Below are positions 1 through 7,900 of a stretch of 18,298 nt of DNA, piece after piece. Under the pieces are notes generated by a model. It searched no databases, had not been told where the DNA came from, and worked only from the letters and a program-made list of their open reading frames with translations. The translations under genes and the position numbers were made by a program. The stretch spans positions 1 through 18,298 of the forward strand of contig JAUVAM010000007.1 in NCBI GenBank assembly GCA_030591745.1, read 5' to 3'. Numbering within the stretch: the first letter of the stretch is position 1; every line of letters starts with the position of its first letter. Source of the stretch: Deltaproteobacteria bacterium. Its GTDB lineage: Bacteria > Myxococcota > B64-G9.

Positions 1-80
1 ACGGGTTTTTCTGACTTGCCAGGCCCACAAAAAACATGACACAACAAGGCATTCAAGCCATGACGTGCGGAGGCGGTTTC

Positions 81-106
81 TGCCGAATTCGCATGCCAAA
101 TTCGCA
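81..106. repeat. Tandem pair of 13-base repeats upstream of first gene
   Basis: Positions 81-93 (TGCCGAATTCGCA) and 94-106 (TGCCAAATTCGCA) are adjacent copies that differ at one base. They sit just before the ribosome binding site of the gene at 122. The repeat is seen directly. A role as an operator is only a guess. Confidence 0.6.
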
Positions 107-121
107 CGATAGGGAGGAAAA

Positions 122-967
122 ATGGGCCTTCGCAACATCCAGGTCACCAAGCTCAAACGCACCCCCACTTTTCGCAAGATCGCCCTGGCCACCTGGGACC
201 GTCCAGGGGACCCGCAGATCTACGGCACCATGGAGGTCGACCTGACCAAGGCATACGCCTGGCGGGACAAACTGCCGGAAGGTGCCCCGAAGATCACCGT
301 GACCCACATGGTGGCGCGGGCCTTCGCCTTGGCCATGAAAAAACACCCGGACCTGAACGGCTTTGTGCGTTTCCGAAAAATCATCCTGCGCAAGGACGTC
401 GACCTGGCCATGCTGGTCACCGTCGAGGATGAGTCGGGCCAGATGGACCTCTCCAGCGTAAAACTCAGGCGCGTCGACGAGATGACAACACCACAAATCG
501 CCGAAAAACTGGCCGTCAAGCTGAAGCGCCTCCGGGAAAAAAAAGACACGGATTTGCAAAAATCCTCAAAACTCATGAGTTACTTTCCCGGTTGGCTTGT
601 TCGCTTTCTGCTGTGGTTTACGGCCTTTGTCTCCTACACGCTCAACATTCGTTTTCCCGGCGTCCCAAAAGATCCCTTCGCCGCATGCATCATCACCAAC
701 GTGGGCATGTTCGGTTTGGACATCGCCTATGCGCCGCTTGTGCCCTATACCCGGGCCCCCATCGTGCTGCTGGTGGGCCAGGCCAAACTCAGACCTACGG
801 TGGACGATGAGGGGAAAATCGTGGCCCGGCAAATCCTGACCCTGAACGCCACCATCGACCACGCTTTCTGCGACGGGGCCTTGCTTGCCAATATGGTCAA
901 GGTCATCCAGGAGGCCTTCGCCGATCCGGACGAGCATTTTGGCCAATGGACCCCACCGGAAGCCTAA
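122..967 (+). CDS. Lipoyl-less 2-oxoacid dehydrogenase E2-like acyltransferase domain protein
   Basis: A 281-residue protein of the chloramphenicol-acetyltransferase-like fold found in the catalytic core of 2-oxoacid dehydrogenase E2 subunits. The family's active-site motif HxxxDG is present near the C-terminus (H247, D251, G252, in a DHAFCDGA context). The length is close to that of the catalytic core alone, and there is no lipoyl domain or E1/E3-binding domain, so it is not a complete E2. Residues about 154-175 are unusually hydrophobic and could contact the membrane or a hydrophobic substrate. The start at 122 follows GGGAGG at 112-117 with a 4-base spacer, slightly short. No E1 or E3 gene is nearby. 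Likely a free-standing acyltransferase acting on an acyl-CoA; acceptor and donor cannot be told from the sequence. Confidence 0.85.
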   Translation: MGLRNIQVTKLKRTPTFRKIALATWDRPGDPQIYGTMEVDLTKAYAWRDKLPEGAPKITVTHMVARAFALAMKKHPDLNGFVRFRKIILRKDVDLAMLVTVEDESGQMDLSSVKLRRVDEMTTPQIAEKLAVKLKRLREKKDTDLQKSSKLMSYFPGWLVRFLLWFTAFVSYTLNIRFPGVPKDPFAACIITNVGMFGLDIAYAPLVPYTRAPIVLLVGQAKLRPTVDDEGKIVARQILTLNATIDHAFCDGALLANMVKVIQEAFADPDEHFGQWTPPEA

Positions 968-996
968 CACTGCTCCCTAACAAGCGTGCCATAGGC

Positions 997-1029
997 CACG
1001 AATTTCCGAGACCTCTCACGAATTGCCGA
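997..1029. repeat. Spaced pair of 13-base direct repeats in intergenic region
   Basis: CACGAATTTCCGA at 997-1009 and CACGAATTGCCGA at 1017-1029 match at 12 of 13 positions and start 20 bases apart, about two helical turns. They lie between the acyltransferase and the lipoprotein gene. They share the core CGAATT with the repeats at 81-106. This arrangement suits a protein-binding site, but that is inference. Confidence 0.5.
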
Positions 1030-1128
1030 AGAGACCCAAACCCACAATCAACGCGAAGTGCCTGATATTGCTACACTCACAAACTGGCACAGGCCTTGCT
1101 CCTCCTTCGAGACAATCGAAGAAAAACC

Positions 1129-1134
1129 AAGGAG
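1129..1134 (+). promoter_or_regulatory. Ribosome binding site that fixes the lipoprotein start
   Basis: AAGGAG lies 7 bases before the ATG at 1142. The longer in-frame reading from an ATG at 1058 has no such site and would bury the lipoprotein signal, so 1142 is preferred. Confidence 0.75.
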
Positions 1135-1141
1135 ACCCTAC

Positions 1142-1687
1142 ATGCGTCATTTCAAGATCACGGTGTCGATTCTGCTAAGCCTAAGCCTCACGATTTTTAC
1201 CGCCTGCGGTGGCACCAGCGAAGAAGATCCCCTGGTCATCGAGCAATCGGACGCCGTCAGCGACTGCGGCGGATTTGCCGTCACCCGAACCCCGACCTTC
1301 GACGACTACCCAGGCGCATATTGCGATGCCGAAGTGCTGCACTGGGAATACGATGAACTGAACCAAAAACTGGACCTCAGGGACGCCCGCCTCCTGCTGA
1401 ACTGCTGCGGTGATCACACAATGGACATCGCCTTTGAAGACGGCATCTACGTGGTCACCGAGGTCGACGCCCCGGAAAACGGTGACGGGCGTTGCAACTG
1501 CATGTGCGTTTTCGACTACGATCTAACTGCAACCGGCATCCCCGGCGGCGTCATCACCTTGCGCCTCATGCGCCACGTCACCGATTCGGGCGAACTTCAT
1601 CAGGTATGGGAAGGCGAGTTGGACCTGGCCGAGGGTTCGGGTTTCGTCATCCTGGACGACACGGACGAAGACACCTGGTGTTATTAA
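1142..1687 (+). CDS. Cysteine-rich predicted lipoprotein of unknown function
   Basis: A 181-residue protein with a basic start, a hydrophobic stretch and a lipobox-like end (Thr-Ala-Cys, Cys at residue 22), so it is probably exported and lipid-anchored. The mature part is acidic and has many cysteines, including a CC pair followed by GDH and a CNCMC cluster. Such cysteines could form disulfides or bind a metal. I do not recognise a named family. The start at 1142 is chosen because it follows AAGGAG and places the signal sequence at the N-terminus. The gene is 115 bases upstream of the giant MYXO-CTERM gene on the same strand; whether the two are co-transcribed is unclear. Confidence 0.8.
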   Translation: MRHFKITVSILLSLSLTIFTACGGTSEEDPLVIEQSDAVSDCGGFAVTRTPTFDDYPGAYCDAEVLHWEYDELNQKLDLRDARLLLNCCGDHTMDIAFEDGIYVVTEVDAPENGDGRCNCMCVFDYDLTATGIPGGVITLRLMRHVTDSGELHQVWEGELDLAEGSGFVILDDTDEDTWCY

Positions 1688-1728
1688 TCATTTGCTGATC
1701 AGCTGTCCCCCGCAAACCTCCGCCCAGC

Positions 1729-1756
1729 TTGCCTTTCTGCCGCATTTCTGCATAAA
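1729..1756 (+). promoter_or_regulatory. Possible sigma70-like promoter for the giant surface protein
   Basis: TTGCCT (1729-1734) and CATAAA (1751-1756) are separated by 16 bases and each match the consensus at 4 of 6 positions. They lie in the 115-base gap before the gene at 1803. This is weak evidence; many gaps of this size contain such a match by chance. Confidence 0.2.
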
Positions 1757-1788
1757 TAGCCTGAATTCTTCACAGCAAGCTTCTAATT

Positions 1789-1793
1789 GGAGG
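1789..1793 (+). promoter_or_regulatory. Ribosome binding site that fixes the giant protein start
   Basis: GGAGG is 9 bases before the ATG at 1803. The longer in-frame reading begins at 1692, only five bases after the previous gene ends, and would put 37 extra residues before a typical signal peptide. Confidence 0.8.
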
Positions 1794-1802
1794 GCTGTCG
1801 CC

Positions 1803-4800
1803 ATGCCTAAGTTTCTAACTTTGATTTCGATGCTTCTGACCTTGACCCTGGCGGGTGGAATCTGCACCGCCGCCACCTTTACGGTGGACAGCTTGGCCGA
1901 CGATGGCGACACCAGCCCCGGCGACGGAAACTGCCTCGTGGCGGCAGGCGACTGCACCCTGCGCGCGGCCATCGAAGAAGCCAACGCCTTGGCCGGGGCC
2001 GATTTCATCGAATTCGATCTGGGTGCCGGACATCATACCTTCACGCCGGCCACGGCCTATGTCATCGACGGCAGCGATCTGCTCATTGACGGCTTCAGCG
2101 CGGTGGGTGCCGTACCCAACACAGCCGCAGCCCCCCTGCCCTTCGATCCCGCCACCAACCTGACCATCACCATCGACGGCACAAACGTGAACACGACCGC
2201 GGCGGCCAGCATCCTCATCGAGGCCAACAACATAATCATCAGAGGCCTGAACGTTCATTCGGGCCCCTTCCATGACATCGCCATCGGCGCCACCCACTGG
2301 GATTTGATCCGCAACCGCATCCAGGGTTGTTTTGTTGGCACGGACGTAACCGGCATGATCGCCCTGCCCGCCGGGCGATCCTTTCAAAATCCATACTATG
2401 CATCCGTGGCCTTGCTGCACGGTGCCCAAGCCAACACCATCGGCTGCAACGATTCGGCAGCCTGTGATCCCAGTCAACGCAACCTCCTGAGCGGACAAAA
2501 CCGCGTCGGTTTCAACTACATGGGATGTGGCGTCCTGATGCATGGCTCTGCCGCGGTCGGCGACGTGATCAGCCAAAACCTCGTCCACGGCAACCTCATC
2601 GGAACCCAGGCCAAAACCACCATCGACGCATCGGGCGAGGTACTTGCTGCCTTGCCCAACCGGATGGGCCTGTATCTCACCTATGGTACGCTACAAAACC
2701 GCATCTGGGGCAACACCATCTCCGGCAACTCGTGGAAGGGTGTTCACATGACCGCGGGCGGTGCCACCGAAAATGCCGAGAACTCATTTCTGAGAAACTT
2801 CATCGGCTTGGCCCTGCTCTCGGACAGCCCAATCGTCGACCAGGCCCTGCCCAACGGAGGAGACGGCTTTTCCTTGGTCATGAACTGCAACCGCAACCTC
2901 ATCGGCGACGGGGATTTCTCCAACGCCAACGTCATCTCAGGCAACGACGCCATGGGCCTAAGCATCACAAGCCCATGCACTGGCAATGTGATTGACGGCA
3001 ACATCATCGGCTTGGACAGCTCAGGTGCCTTCGCCATGCCCAACGGCAACCACGGCGTCAATCTCTACGGTCCAGGCGGCAACCAAATCGGCACCATGGG
3101 TCAAGGCAACGTCATTTCGGGCAACGGTCAGACCGGAATTTTTTTATTCCAAACCGACGGGCAGTTGGTCGAATCCAACATCATCGGGCTGGACATCACC
3201 TCCACCCAATCTCGACCCAACGCCACCCATGCCGTTACCTTCTTCGACAGCACGAACTGCAACATCAAAGGCAACCTCATTGCCCAAAGCAATCGAAATG
3301 GCATCTATTGCCTAAACTCGGACTCAAGCAACACCTTCGAAGACAACACCATCAGGGACAGCTTCAACAGCGGCATCGAGCTTTCGGGCTGTTCTCCATC
3401 GATCCTGCGCAACCAAATCCTGGACAACACAAATTTCGGCATCAAGGTGGGCGTGAGCGACAGCGATCCCAGCTATGCCAACCCAGGCAACGACGTCATT
3501 TCCAGGCCTCAGATTGGCGGAGAAGGGGATGCCAATTACTTCGAAGGCAACAATTTCGGCGCCATCTCGAGTATCGACACGCAGGCAGTCAATGCATCCA
3601 CCTTGCATCTGGACAACACCTTCGACGCCAGCAACCTCAGCCAAAGCATCCAGCAGCGCTGGCAAGTGGCCGTCGAACTGGTGGACAGCAGCGGCACCCC
3701 AATCACCACAGGTGCCTTCGAAGCGGTGACCAGCAACGGCCTGGATGTCAGCCGAACGCTTGCATTTCCCAATGGCGGCCTTTGGGGTCAATTTTCATCC
3801 TTCAGCATCGACAACCGCGCCACCTGGACCAACGTGCTCAGTTCACGCTTTACCAGCGACGGCACCCTCAGGGAAGCTTCTCTTTTCACCATCACCGCCT
3901 CCGGCGAAGGCCTTGCCGGGCAGGCCACATTCACCTTCGACGGCATCAATGACGACACCGAAAGCGGCAACGGATACCCCAACTGGATCGAAACCGACGG
4001 TCTGTACCGTTACCAAATCGCCGAAGTCGTCATGTTGCCCGACGCCGATGGCGACGGGGTCTCTGATGATACAGACTGCGCGCCGAGCGACCCGCTCTAC
4101 AGCGACGACACGGCTCCCTGTGATGCCGACAGCGACGGATATTGTGACGCAAACATCACAGGACAAGTACTGTCCAGCGCCTGCCCCAGCGAAGGCGAGG
4201 AAACCCTGGAAGATCCCAGCGACTGCGATGACGATGATGGCGACATCTATCCAGGTGCCACCGAAATTTGCAACGAGGTCGACGACAATTGCGACGGCGA
4301 CACCGACGAAGGCCTACAGAACACATATTACGCGGATGCCGACGGCGACGAATTCGGCGATCCTGATTCCACGACCCTGGCATGCGACCCACCCACGGGA
4401 TATGTCGTCAACTCAGACGACTGCAATGACGGAGACGGCAACGTCAACCCGGAAGCGGCGGAATCATGCAACCAGATCGATGACAATTGCGACGGCGACA
4501 CCGACGAAGGCGTACTCATCACCTTCTACGCCGACGGAGACGGCGACGGATTCGGCGCGGCCGGTAACACCACCGAGGCCTGCAGCGCCCCTGACGGCTA
4601 TGCGGACAACACCACCGATTGTGACGACGAGAACAACGCAGTCCATCCCGATGCCACCGAGATCTGCAATGAGGTCGACGACAACTGCGACGGCGACACC
4701 GACGAAGGCGTGCTCATCACCTTCTACGCAGACACCGACGGCGACGGTCACGGGGATTCAGACGCGACCACCGAAGCCTGCACTGCGCCGACGGGATACA

Positions 4801-6179
4801 GCGACAGCCCCACCGACTGCGACGACAACAACAACGCCATCCACCCGGACGCGACTGAAGTCTGTGACAACACGGCGGACGACGATTGTAACGGGGCCGC
4901 CGACGATGAGGACCCGGTATGCTTCTCTTGCGGCAACGGCATTGTGCAAGGCGACGAGTCCTGTGACGACGGCGGCAATGAACCGGATGACGGCTGCAAT
5001 GAGGGCTGCCAGGTCGAGGAGGGCTGGGCCTGCCGCAATCTTGAGTCCCAAGCCAGCCTTTGCGGAAGCGAGGCCCTTGCCGGCACCGTGGTCATCACCG
5101 AACTGATGATCGATCCGGCCTGCACGGAGGACGCGGATGGCGAATGGATTGAAATTTTCAACGCCAGTGACTCGGATCTGAACCTCGGCGGATGGCGAAT
5201 CTCCGATGACGGCACCGATGATGCGTTCTTGCCGCAAATTTCCTTGCCCGCGGCGGGTCGCCTCCTGCTTTGCAAGAACGAAGGCACGGCCTGCAGCCTG
5301 GTTTTGGCTTTCTCTCTGAGCAACAGCGACGATGAGGTCATCCTCCAGGACGTGCTCGACAGCCTGGTGGACGAAGTCTGGTACGACTCGGCCTCTTTCC
5401 CCGTGGAATCCGGTGCGTCCATGCAGCTGGATCCGGACGCGGATGCTGTGGGCAACGATCTGGGCGAAAACTGGTGTGCTTCCATCCAGGCCATCGTCGA
5501 AGGCTGCGGGGACCTGGGCACACCGAGCCTGGTCAACCTGGGCTGTGATGCCACATGCTGGGACGCGGACGAGGACGGGCAGATGGATGAAGCCTGCGGC
5601 GGCACCGACTGCGACGACGACAACGCGGACATCAGCCCTTCAGCAACAGAAATCTGTGACGACAACATCGACAACGACTGCGACGGCGACACCGATGCGG
5701 CTGACGAAGATTGCACGCCGGTCTGCCCAGACGCCGACGAGGATGGCTTTGATGACGCGACTTGCGGCGGTTCCGACTGCGATGACAACAACGCGGCCAT
5801 CAACCCGGATGCCGACGAGATCTGCAACGACAGCGTCGACAACGACTGCGACGGCAACGCCGACGAGGCGGATACAGATTGCGTCGCTCCCTGCGCCGAT
5901 GCGGATGAAGACGGCCACACCGACGTGACCTGCGGCGGAGACGACTGCGACGACAACGACGCGGCCGTCAATCCGGAGGCCAGCGAAATTTGCGATGACG
6001 GTATCGACAATGACTGCGACGGAGACGTTGACTCAGACGACACCATCGACTGCCCCGATGACGACAACGGACCGGCAGAAAGCGGCTGCGGCTGCGCCAG
6101 CTCGAACCAAGGAGCCAACAGCGCCTTGTTCTTGATGGGTCTGGCTCTGATCTGGGTCTTGAGGCGAAAAGAGTTTTAG
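1803..6179 (+). CDS. Giant multidomain MYXO-CTERM surface protein (beta-helix, MopE repeats, lamin-tail-like domain)
   Basis: A 1458-residue exported protein. In order: a signal peptide (about 1-24); a CSLREA-type domain (about 24-70) with the hallmark CTLRAAIEEAN; a right-handed beta-helix region (about 120-560) rich in N-x-I-x-G-N and G-I-x-L turns; a beta-rich segment to about 740; a first Asp/Cys repeat array of Protein_MopE type (about 746-1041); a Myxococcus-type disulfide repeat (about 1043-1080); a lamin-tail-like domain (about 1094-1210, with an ITELM...EWIEIFN pattern); a second MopE-type array (about 1254-1417); and a MYXO-CTERM tail with C1429-G-C1431, a hydrophobic stretch and RRK. 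The acidic repeats suggest calcium or other metal binding. MYXO-CTERM tails are known to target proteins to the outer surface through a dedicated intramembrane protease. A role in surface adhesion or polymer binding is plausible but not shown. Confidence 0.9.
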   Translation: MPKFLTLISMLLTLTLAGGICTAATFTVDSLADDGDTSPGDGNCLVAAGDCTLRAAIEEANALAGADFIEFDLGAGHHTFTPATAYVIDGSDLLIDGFSAVGAVPNTAAAPLPFDPATNLTITIDGTNVNTTAAASILIEANNIIIRGLNVHSGPFHDIAIGATHWDLIRNRIQGCFVGTDVTGMIALPAGRSFQNPYYASVALLHGAQANTIGCNDSAACDPSQRNLLSGQNRVGFNYMGCGVLMHGSAAVGDVISQNLVHGNLIGTQAKTTIDASGEVLAALPNRMGLYLTYGTLQNRIWGNTISGNSWKGVHMTAGGATENAENSFLRNFIGLALLSDSPIVDQALPNGGDGFSLVMNCNRNLIGDGDFSNANVISGNDAMGLSITSPCTGNVIDGNIIGLDSSGAFAMPNGNHGVNLYGPGGNQIGTMGQGNVISGNGQTGIFLFQTDGQLVESNIIGLDITSTQSRPNATHAVTFFDSTNCNIKGNLIAQSNRNGIYCLNSDSSNTFEDNTIRDSFNSGIELSGCSPSILRNQILDNTNFGIKVGVSDSDPSYANPGNDVISRPQIGGEGDANYFEGNNFGAISSIDTQAVNASTLHLDNTFDASNLSQSIQQRWQVAVELVDSSGTPITTGAFEAVTSNGLDVSRTLAFPNGGLWGQFSSFSIDNRATWTNVLSSRFTSDGTLREASLFTITASGEGLAGQATFTFDGINDDTESGNGYPNWIETDGLYRYQIAEVVMLPDADGDGVSDDTDCAPSDPLYSDDTAPCDADSDGYCDANITGQVLSSACPSEGEETLEDPSDCDDDDGDIYPGATEICNEVDDNCDGDTDEGLQNTYYADADGDEFGDPDSTTLACDPPTGYVVNSDDCNDGDGNVNPEAAESCNQIDDNCDGDTDEGVLITFYADGDGDGFGAAGNTTEACSAPDGYADNTTDCDDENNAVHPDATEICNEVDDNCDGDTDEGVLITFYADTDGDGHGDSDATTEACTAPTGYSDSPTDCDDNNNAIHPDATEVCDNTADDDCNGAADDEDPVCFSCGNGIVQGDESCDDGGNEPDDGCNEGCQVEEGWACRNLESQASLCGSEALAGTVVITELMIDPACTEDADGEWIEIFNASDSDLNLGGWRISDDGTDDAFLPQISLPAAGRLLLCKNEGTACSLVLAFSLSNSDDEVILQDVLDSLVDEVWYDSASFPVESGASMQLDPDADAVGNDLGENWCASIQAIVEGCGDLGTPSLVNLGCDATCWDADEDGQMDEACGGTDCDDDNADISPSATEICDDNIDNDCDGDTDAADEDCTPVCPDADEDGFDDATCGGSDCDDNNAAINPDADEICNDSVDNDCDGNADEADTDCVAPCADADEDGHTDVTCGGDDCDDNDAAVNPEASEICDDGIDNDCDGDVDSDDTIDCPDDDNGPAESGCGCASSNQGANSALFLMGLALIWVLRRKEF
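4221..4919 (+). repeat. First MopE-type tandem array, 198-base period
   Basis: The conserved GAC-AA(T/C)-TGC-GAC codons recur at 4284, 4482 and 4680, exactly 198 bases (66 codons) apart. A fourth, diverged copy follows at 4881, 201 bases on. Each unit encodes a pattern of the form DCDD...P.A.E.CN..DDNCDG..DEG. Nearly identical DNA in copies 1-3 (for example GACGGCGACACCGACGAAGG) suggests recent duplication or gene conversion. Confidence 0.85.
5562..6053 (+). repeat. Second MopE-type tandem array, 168-base period
   Basis: Three units with the pattern DADEDG...CGG.DCDD...P.A.EIC.D..DNDCDG. The equivalent GAC codon before the TGC lies at 5676, 5844 and 6012, exactly 168 bases (56 codons) apart. 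These units are shorter than those of the first array and lack its GY-containing segment, so the two arrays expanded independently. Confidence 0.85.
6078..6176 (+). other. MYXO-CTERM sorting tail
   Basis: The last 33 residues of the giant protein read ESGCGC, then a short polar linker, a hydrophobic segment of about 14 residues and a terminal RRKEF. This matches the MYXO-CTERM layout, in which a cysteine ahead of the membrane segment is processed and lipid-modified. The hydrophobic segment is rather short. Confidence 0.8.
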
Positions 6180-7891
6180 TCGAGCAACCGGTGATGCACC
6201 TTCGGCGCCTTGCGCGCCACGAAACCTTCTGAAAACCCAGCCAAGCCCAATAGCAGATCCTCTTCGAAGGGCCGCCCCATGGCTTGCATACCGATGGGCA
6301 TGCCCTCGGCATTGTAGCCTGCTGGAAAACTGATGGCCGGGAGCCCGGTCAAGTTGGCCGCCGGCGCAAAGCGCATGAGCTGTTCCAAAAGGCCGAGGTT
6401 GCTCTCGCCGGTACGTGCCACCTTGGCCGAAATCACCGGCGCCGTGCACGCGGTGGCCGGGGTCAAAAGCATGTCCACTTCGTCCATGGCTCGACTGAAA
6501 TGCGCGCTGATGCGCATGCGCAGACGCTGGGCGTGGATGTAGTCGGAGGCGCTCAGACGAGCGGCCAAGGCCAGGTTCATACGCGTGTCGTGACCAAAAT
6601 CCTTGCGGTGGGCCTTCATGTGCTCGCTCATGGAGGCGGCCATCTCGCTGACGATGGTCACCATGTGCACCACGCGAAGCAGACTGAGTTCGGGCAACTC
6701 GACTTCCACCAACTCTGCACCCAGGCCCTCGAAATGGGAGAGCATCTTCTGGCATGCCGCCACGATGTCTTCCGAGGCATCTTCGAACCATGGCCGGTAA
6801 ATGCCCAACTTGATTTTCTTGAGGTCCGGCCGGCGCATTTCATCCAGGCTGACCGAGGGTTGCAGATGAGTATTGCCGTCCTCGGGATCGATGCCCGCCA
6901 TGAGACCATAAGCCAAAGCCACATCCCGGGCCGTGGCACCGATGGGACCCACATGGGCCACGCTCCAACACAAAGGCGCAGCGCCACGTTCGCTGACACG
7001 ACCAAAAGTGGGCTTGAGGCCGACCAGACCACAGAGCGCCGCGGGAATGCGAATGGAACCCCCGCCATCCGCGCCCACGGCCACCGGCCCCAGGCCCGCC
7101 GCCACGCAGGCCGCCGGACCGGAAGACGAACCGCCCGTGGCCCGAGTCGGATCGTAAGGATTTCTTGCCGGACCATGATGCGGGTTGACACCGGTCACAC
7201 CCAGGCCGATCTCGTGCATGTTGGCCTTGCCGATGAGCACGGCACCCGCCCGACGCAAGCTCGCTACGGCCCAGGCGTCTTCCGACGCGATGGTCTTGCC
7301 GAGAAAACGCGTCCCGACAGTGGTCCCGTAACCCTTCTGATCCAGTTCGTCCTTAATCGCCACAGGCACCCCATCCAGGGGACCCAGGGGAATACCCCCG
7401 GCGTAACGACGGGTGGCGTCTTTGGCCTGCCGCATCACGTCTTCTTCATCCTGTGAAATAAAGGCCCTCATGGGCGGCTCTCGCTCATCGTCAGCCCGAC
7501 ATGCGGCCAGAATCTTTTCGGCCACCTTCTCCGGCGTGCTTTTGCCTTCCTTGAATGCACGCACCAAATCAGCCGCCGTCTCGAAACGGAATGAAGACTC
7601 GGCCGCCTTGGAGGCGGGCAAAGCCTGCAAACGCTCGGCATCCAAAGGCCCCGCCGACAAGTCCGGCTCTTCAACCCGGGGCAAAGGCGGGGTGAGCGGA
7701 TGCAAGGCATCAGCCTGGGCCGCACGCATCGCCTTAACGCCGGTCTGGGCCAACAGATTTCCCGCCAACAGAGCCCCCGTGGCACCGTTTTCCACCAATG
7801 CGCAGAGCATCTTCAGGCTTGCGCCCGAGGCCACCGGCGCCTTGATGGGTTTCAGATCGTAAATCACTTCTTTCTTGCCCTTTTCGTTCAT
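6176..7891 (-). CDS. Amidase signature family enzyme
   Basis: A 571-residue amidase-signature hydrolase. The Lys-Ser-Ser triad is complete: K180 (in VAIKDE), S255 (in GGSSSG) and S279 (in GGGSIR). The spacings of 75 and 24 residues are those of known family members such as GatA and FAAH. It should hydrolyse an amide or transfer ammonia; the substrate is unknown. It is unlikely to be GatA itself, because about 100 extra residues precede the catalytic domain and no gatB or gatC is adjacent. The extension has a mildly hydrophobic Ala/Gly-rich segment (about 20-60) and then a Pro-rich linker. The ATG at 7891 is preceded by GGGAGGG at 7895-7901. The TAA stop overlaps the TAG of the convergent giant gene. 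Confidence 0.9.
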   Translation of the reverse strand: MNEKGKKEVIYDLKPIKAPVASGASLKMLCALVENGATGALLAGNLLAQTGVKAMRAAQADALHPLTPPLPRVEEPDLSAGPLDAERLQALPASKAAESSFRFETAADLVRAFKEGKSTPEKVAEKILAACRADDEREPPMRAFISQDEEDVMRQAKDATRRYAGGIPLGPLDGVPVAIKDELDQKGYGTTVGTRFLGKTIASEDAWAVASLRRAGAVLIGKANMHEIGLGVTGVNPHHGPARNPYDPTRATGGSSSGPAACVAAGLGPVAVGADGGGSIRIPAALCGLVGLKPTFGRVSERGAAPLCWSVAHVGPIGATARDVALAYGLMAGIDPEDGNTHLQPSVSLDEMRRPDLKKIKLGIYRPWFEDASEDIVAACQKMLSHFEGLGAELVEVELPELSLLRVVHMVTIVSEMAASMSEHMKAHRKDFGHDTRMNLALAARLSASDYIHAQRLRMRISAHFSRAMDEVDMLLTPATACTAPVISAKVARTGESNLGLLEQLMRFAPAANLTGLPAISFPAGYNAEGMPIGMQAMGRPFEEDLLLGLAGFSEGFVARKAPKVHHRLLD

Positions 7892-7900
7892 CTACCCTCC

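Noticed and set aside
1694..1703. Perfect palindrome GCTGATCAGC after the lipoprotein gene
   Set aside because: Only 10 bases with no loop or T-run; this length occurs often by chance, so neither terminator nor operator can be claimed.
1692..1802. Upstream start for the giant protein at 1692
   Set aside because: The extra 37 residues lack a ribosome site and would bury the signal peptide that begins at 1803.
3745..5106. 453-codon plus-strand frame rich in Thr, Ala and Pro
   Set aside because: It is an out-of-frame reading of the same repeats inside the giant gene.
4748..6118. 456-codon minus-strand frame rich in Ser and Gln
   Set aside because: It is the antisense reading of the Asp/Cys repeat codons; the low-complexity Ser content reflects the repeats rather than a protein.
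6201..6223. Hairpin GGCGC/GCGCC extended by TTC/GAA just past the giant gene's stop
   Set aside because: It has a bulge, lies inside amidase codons and is not followed by a T-run, so it is not supported as a terminator.
6284..7456. 390-codon open frame on the plus strand
   Set aside because: It lies wholly antisense to the amidase gene, whose catalytic triad and length are clear. Its composition (His/Arg/Gly-rich) is that of a shadow frame.
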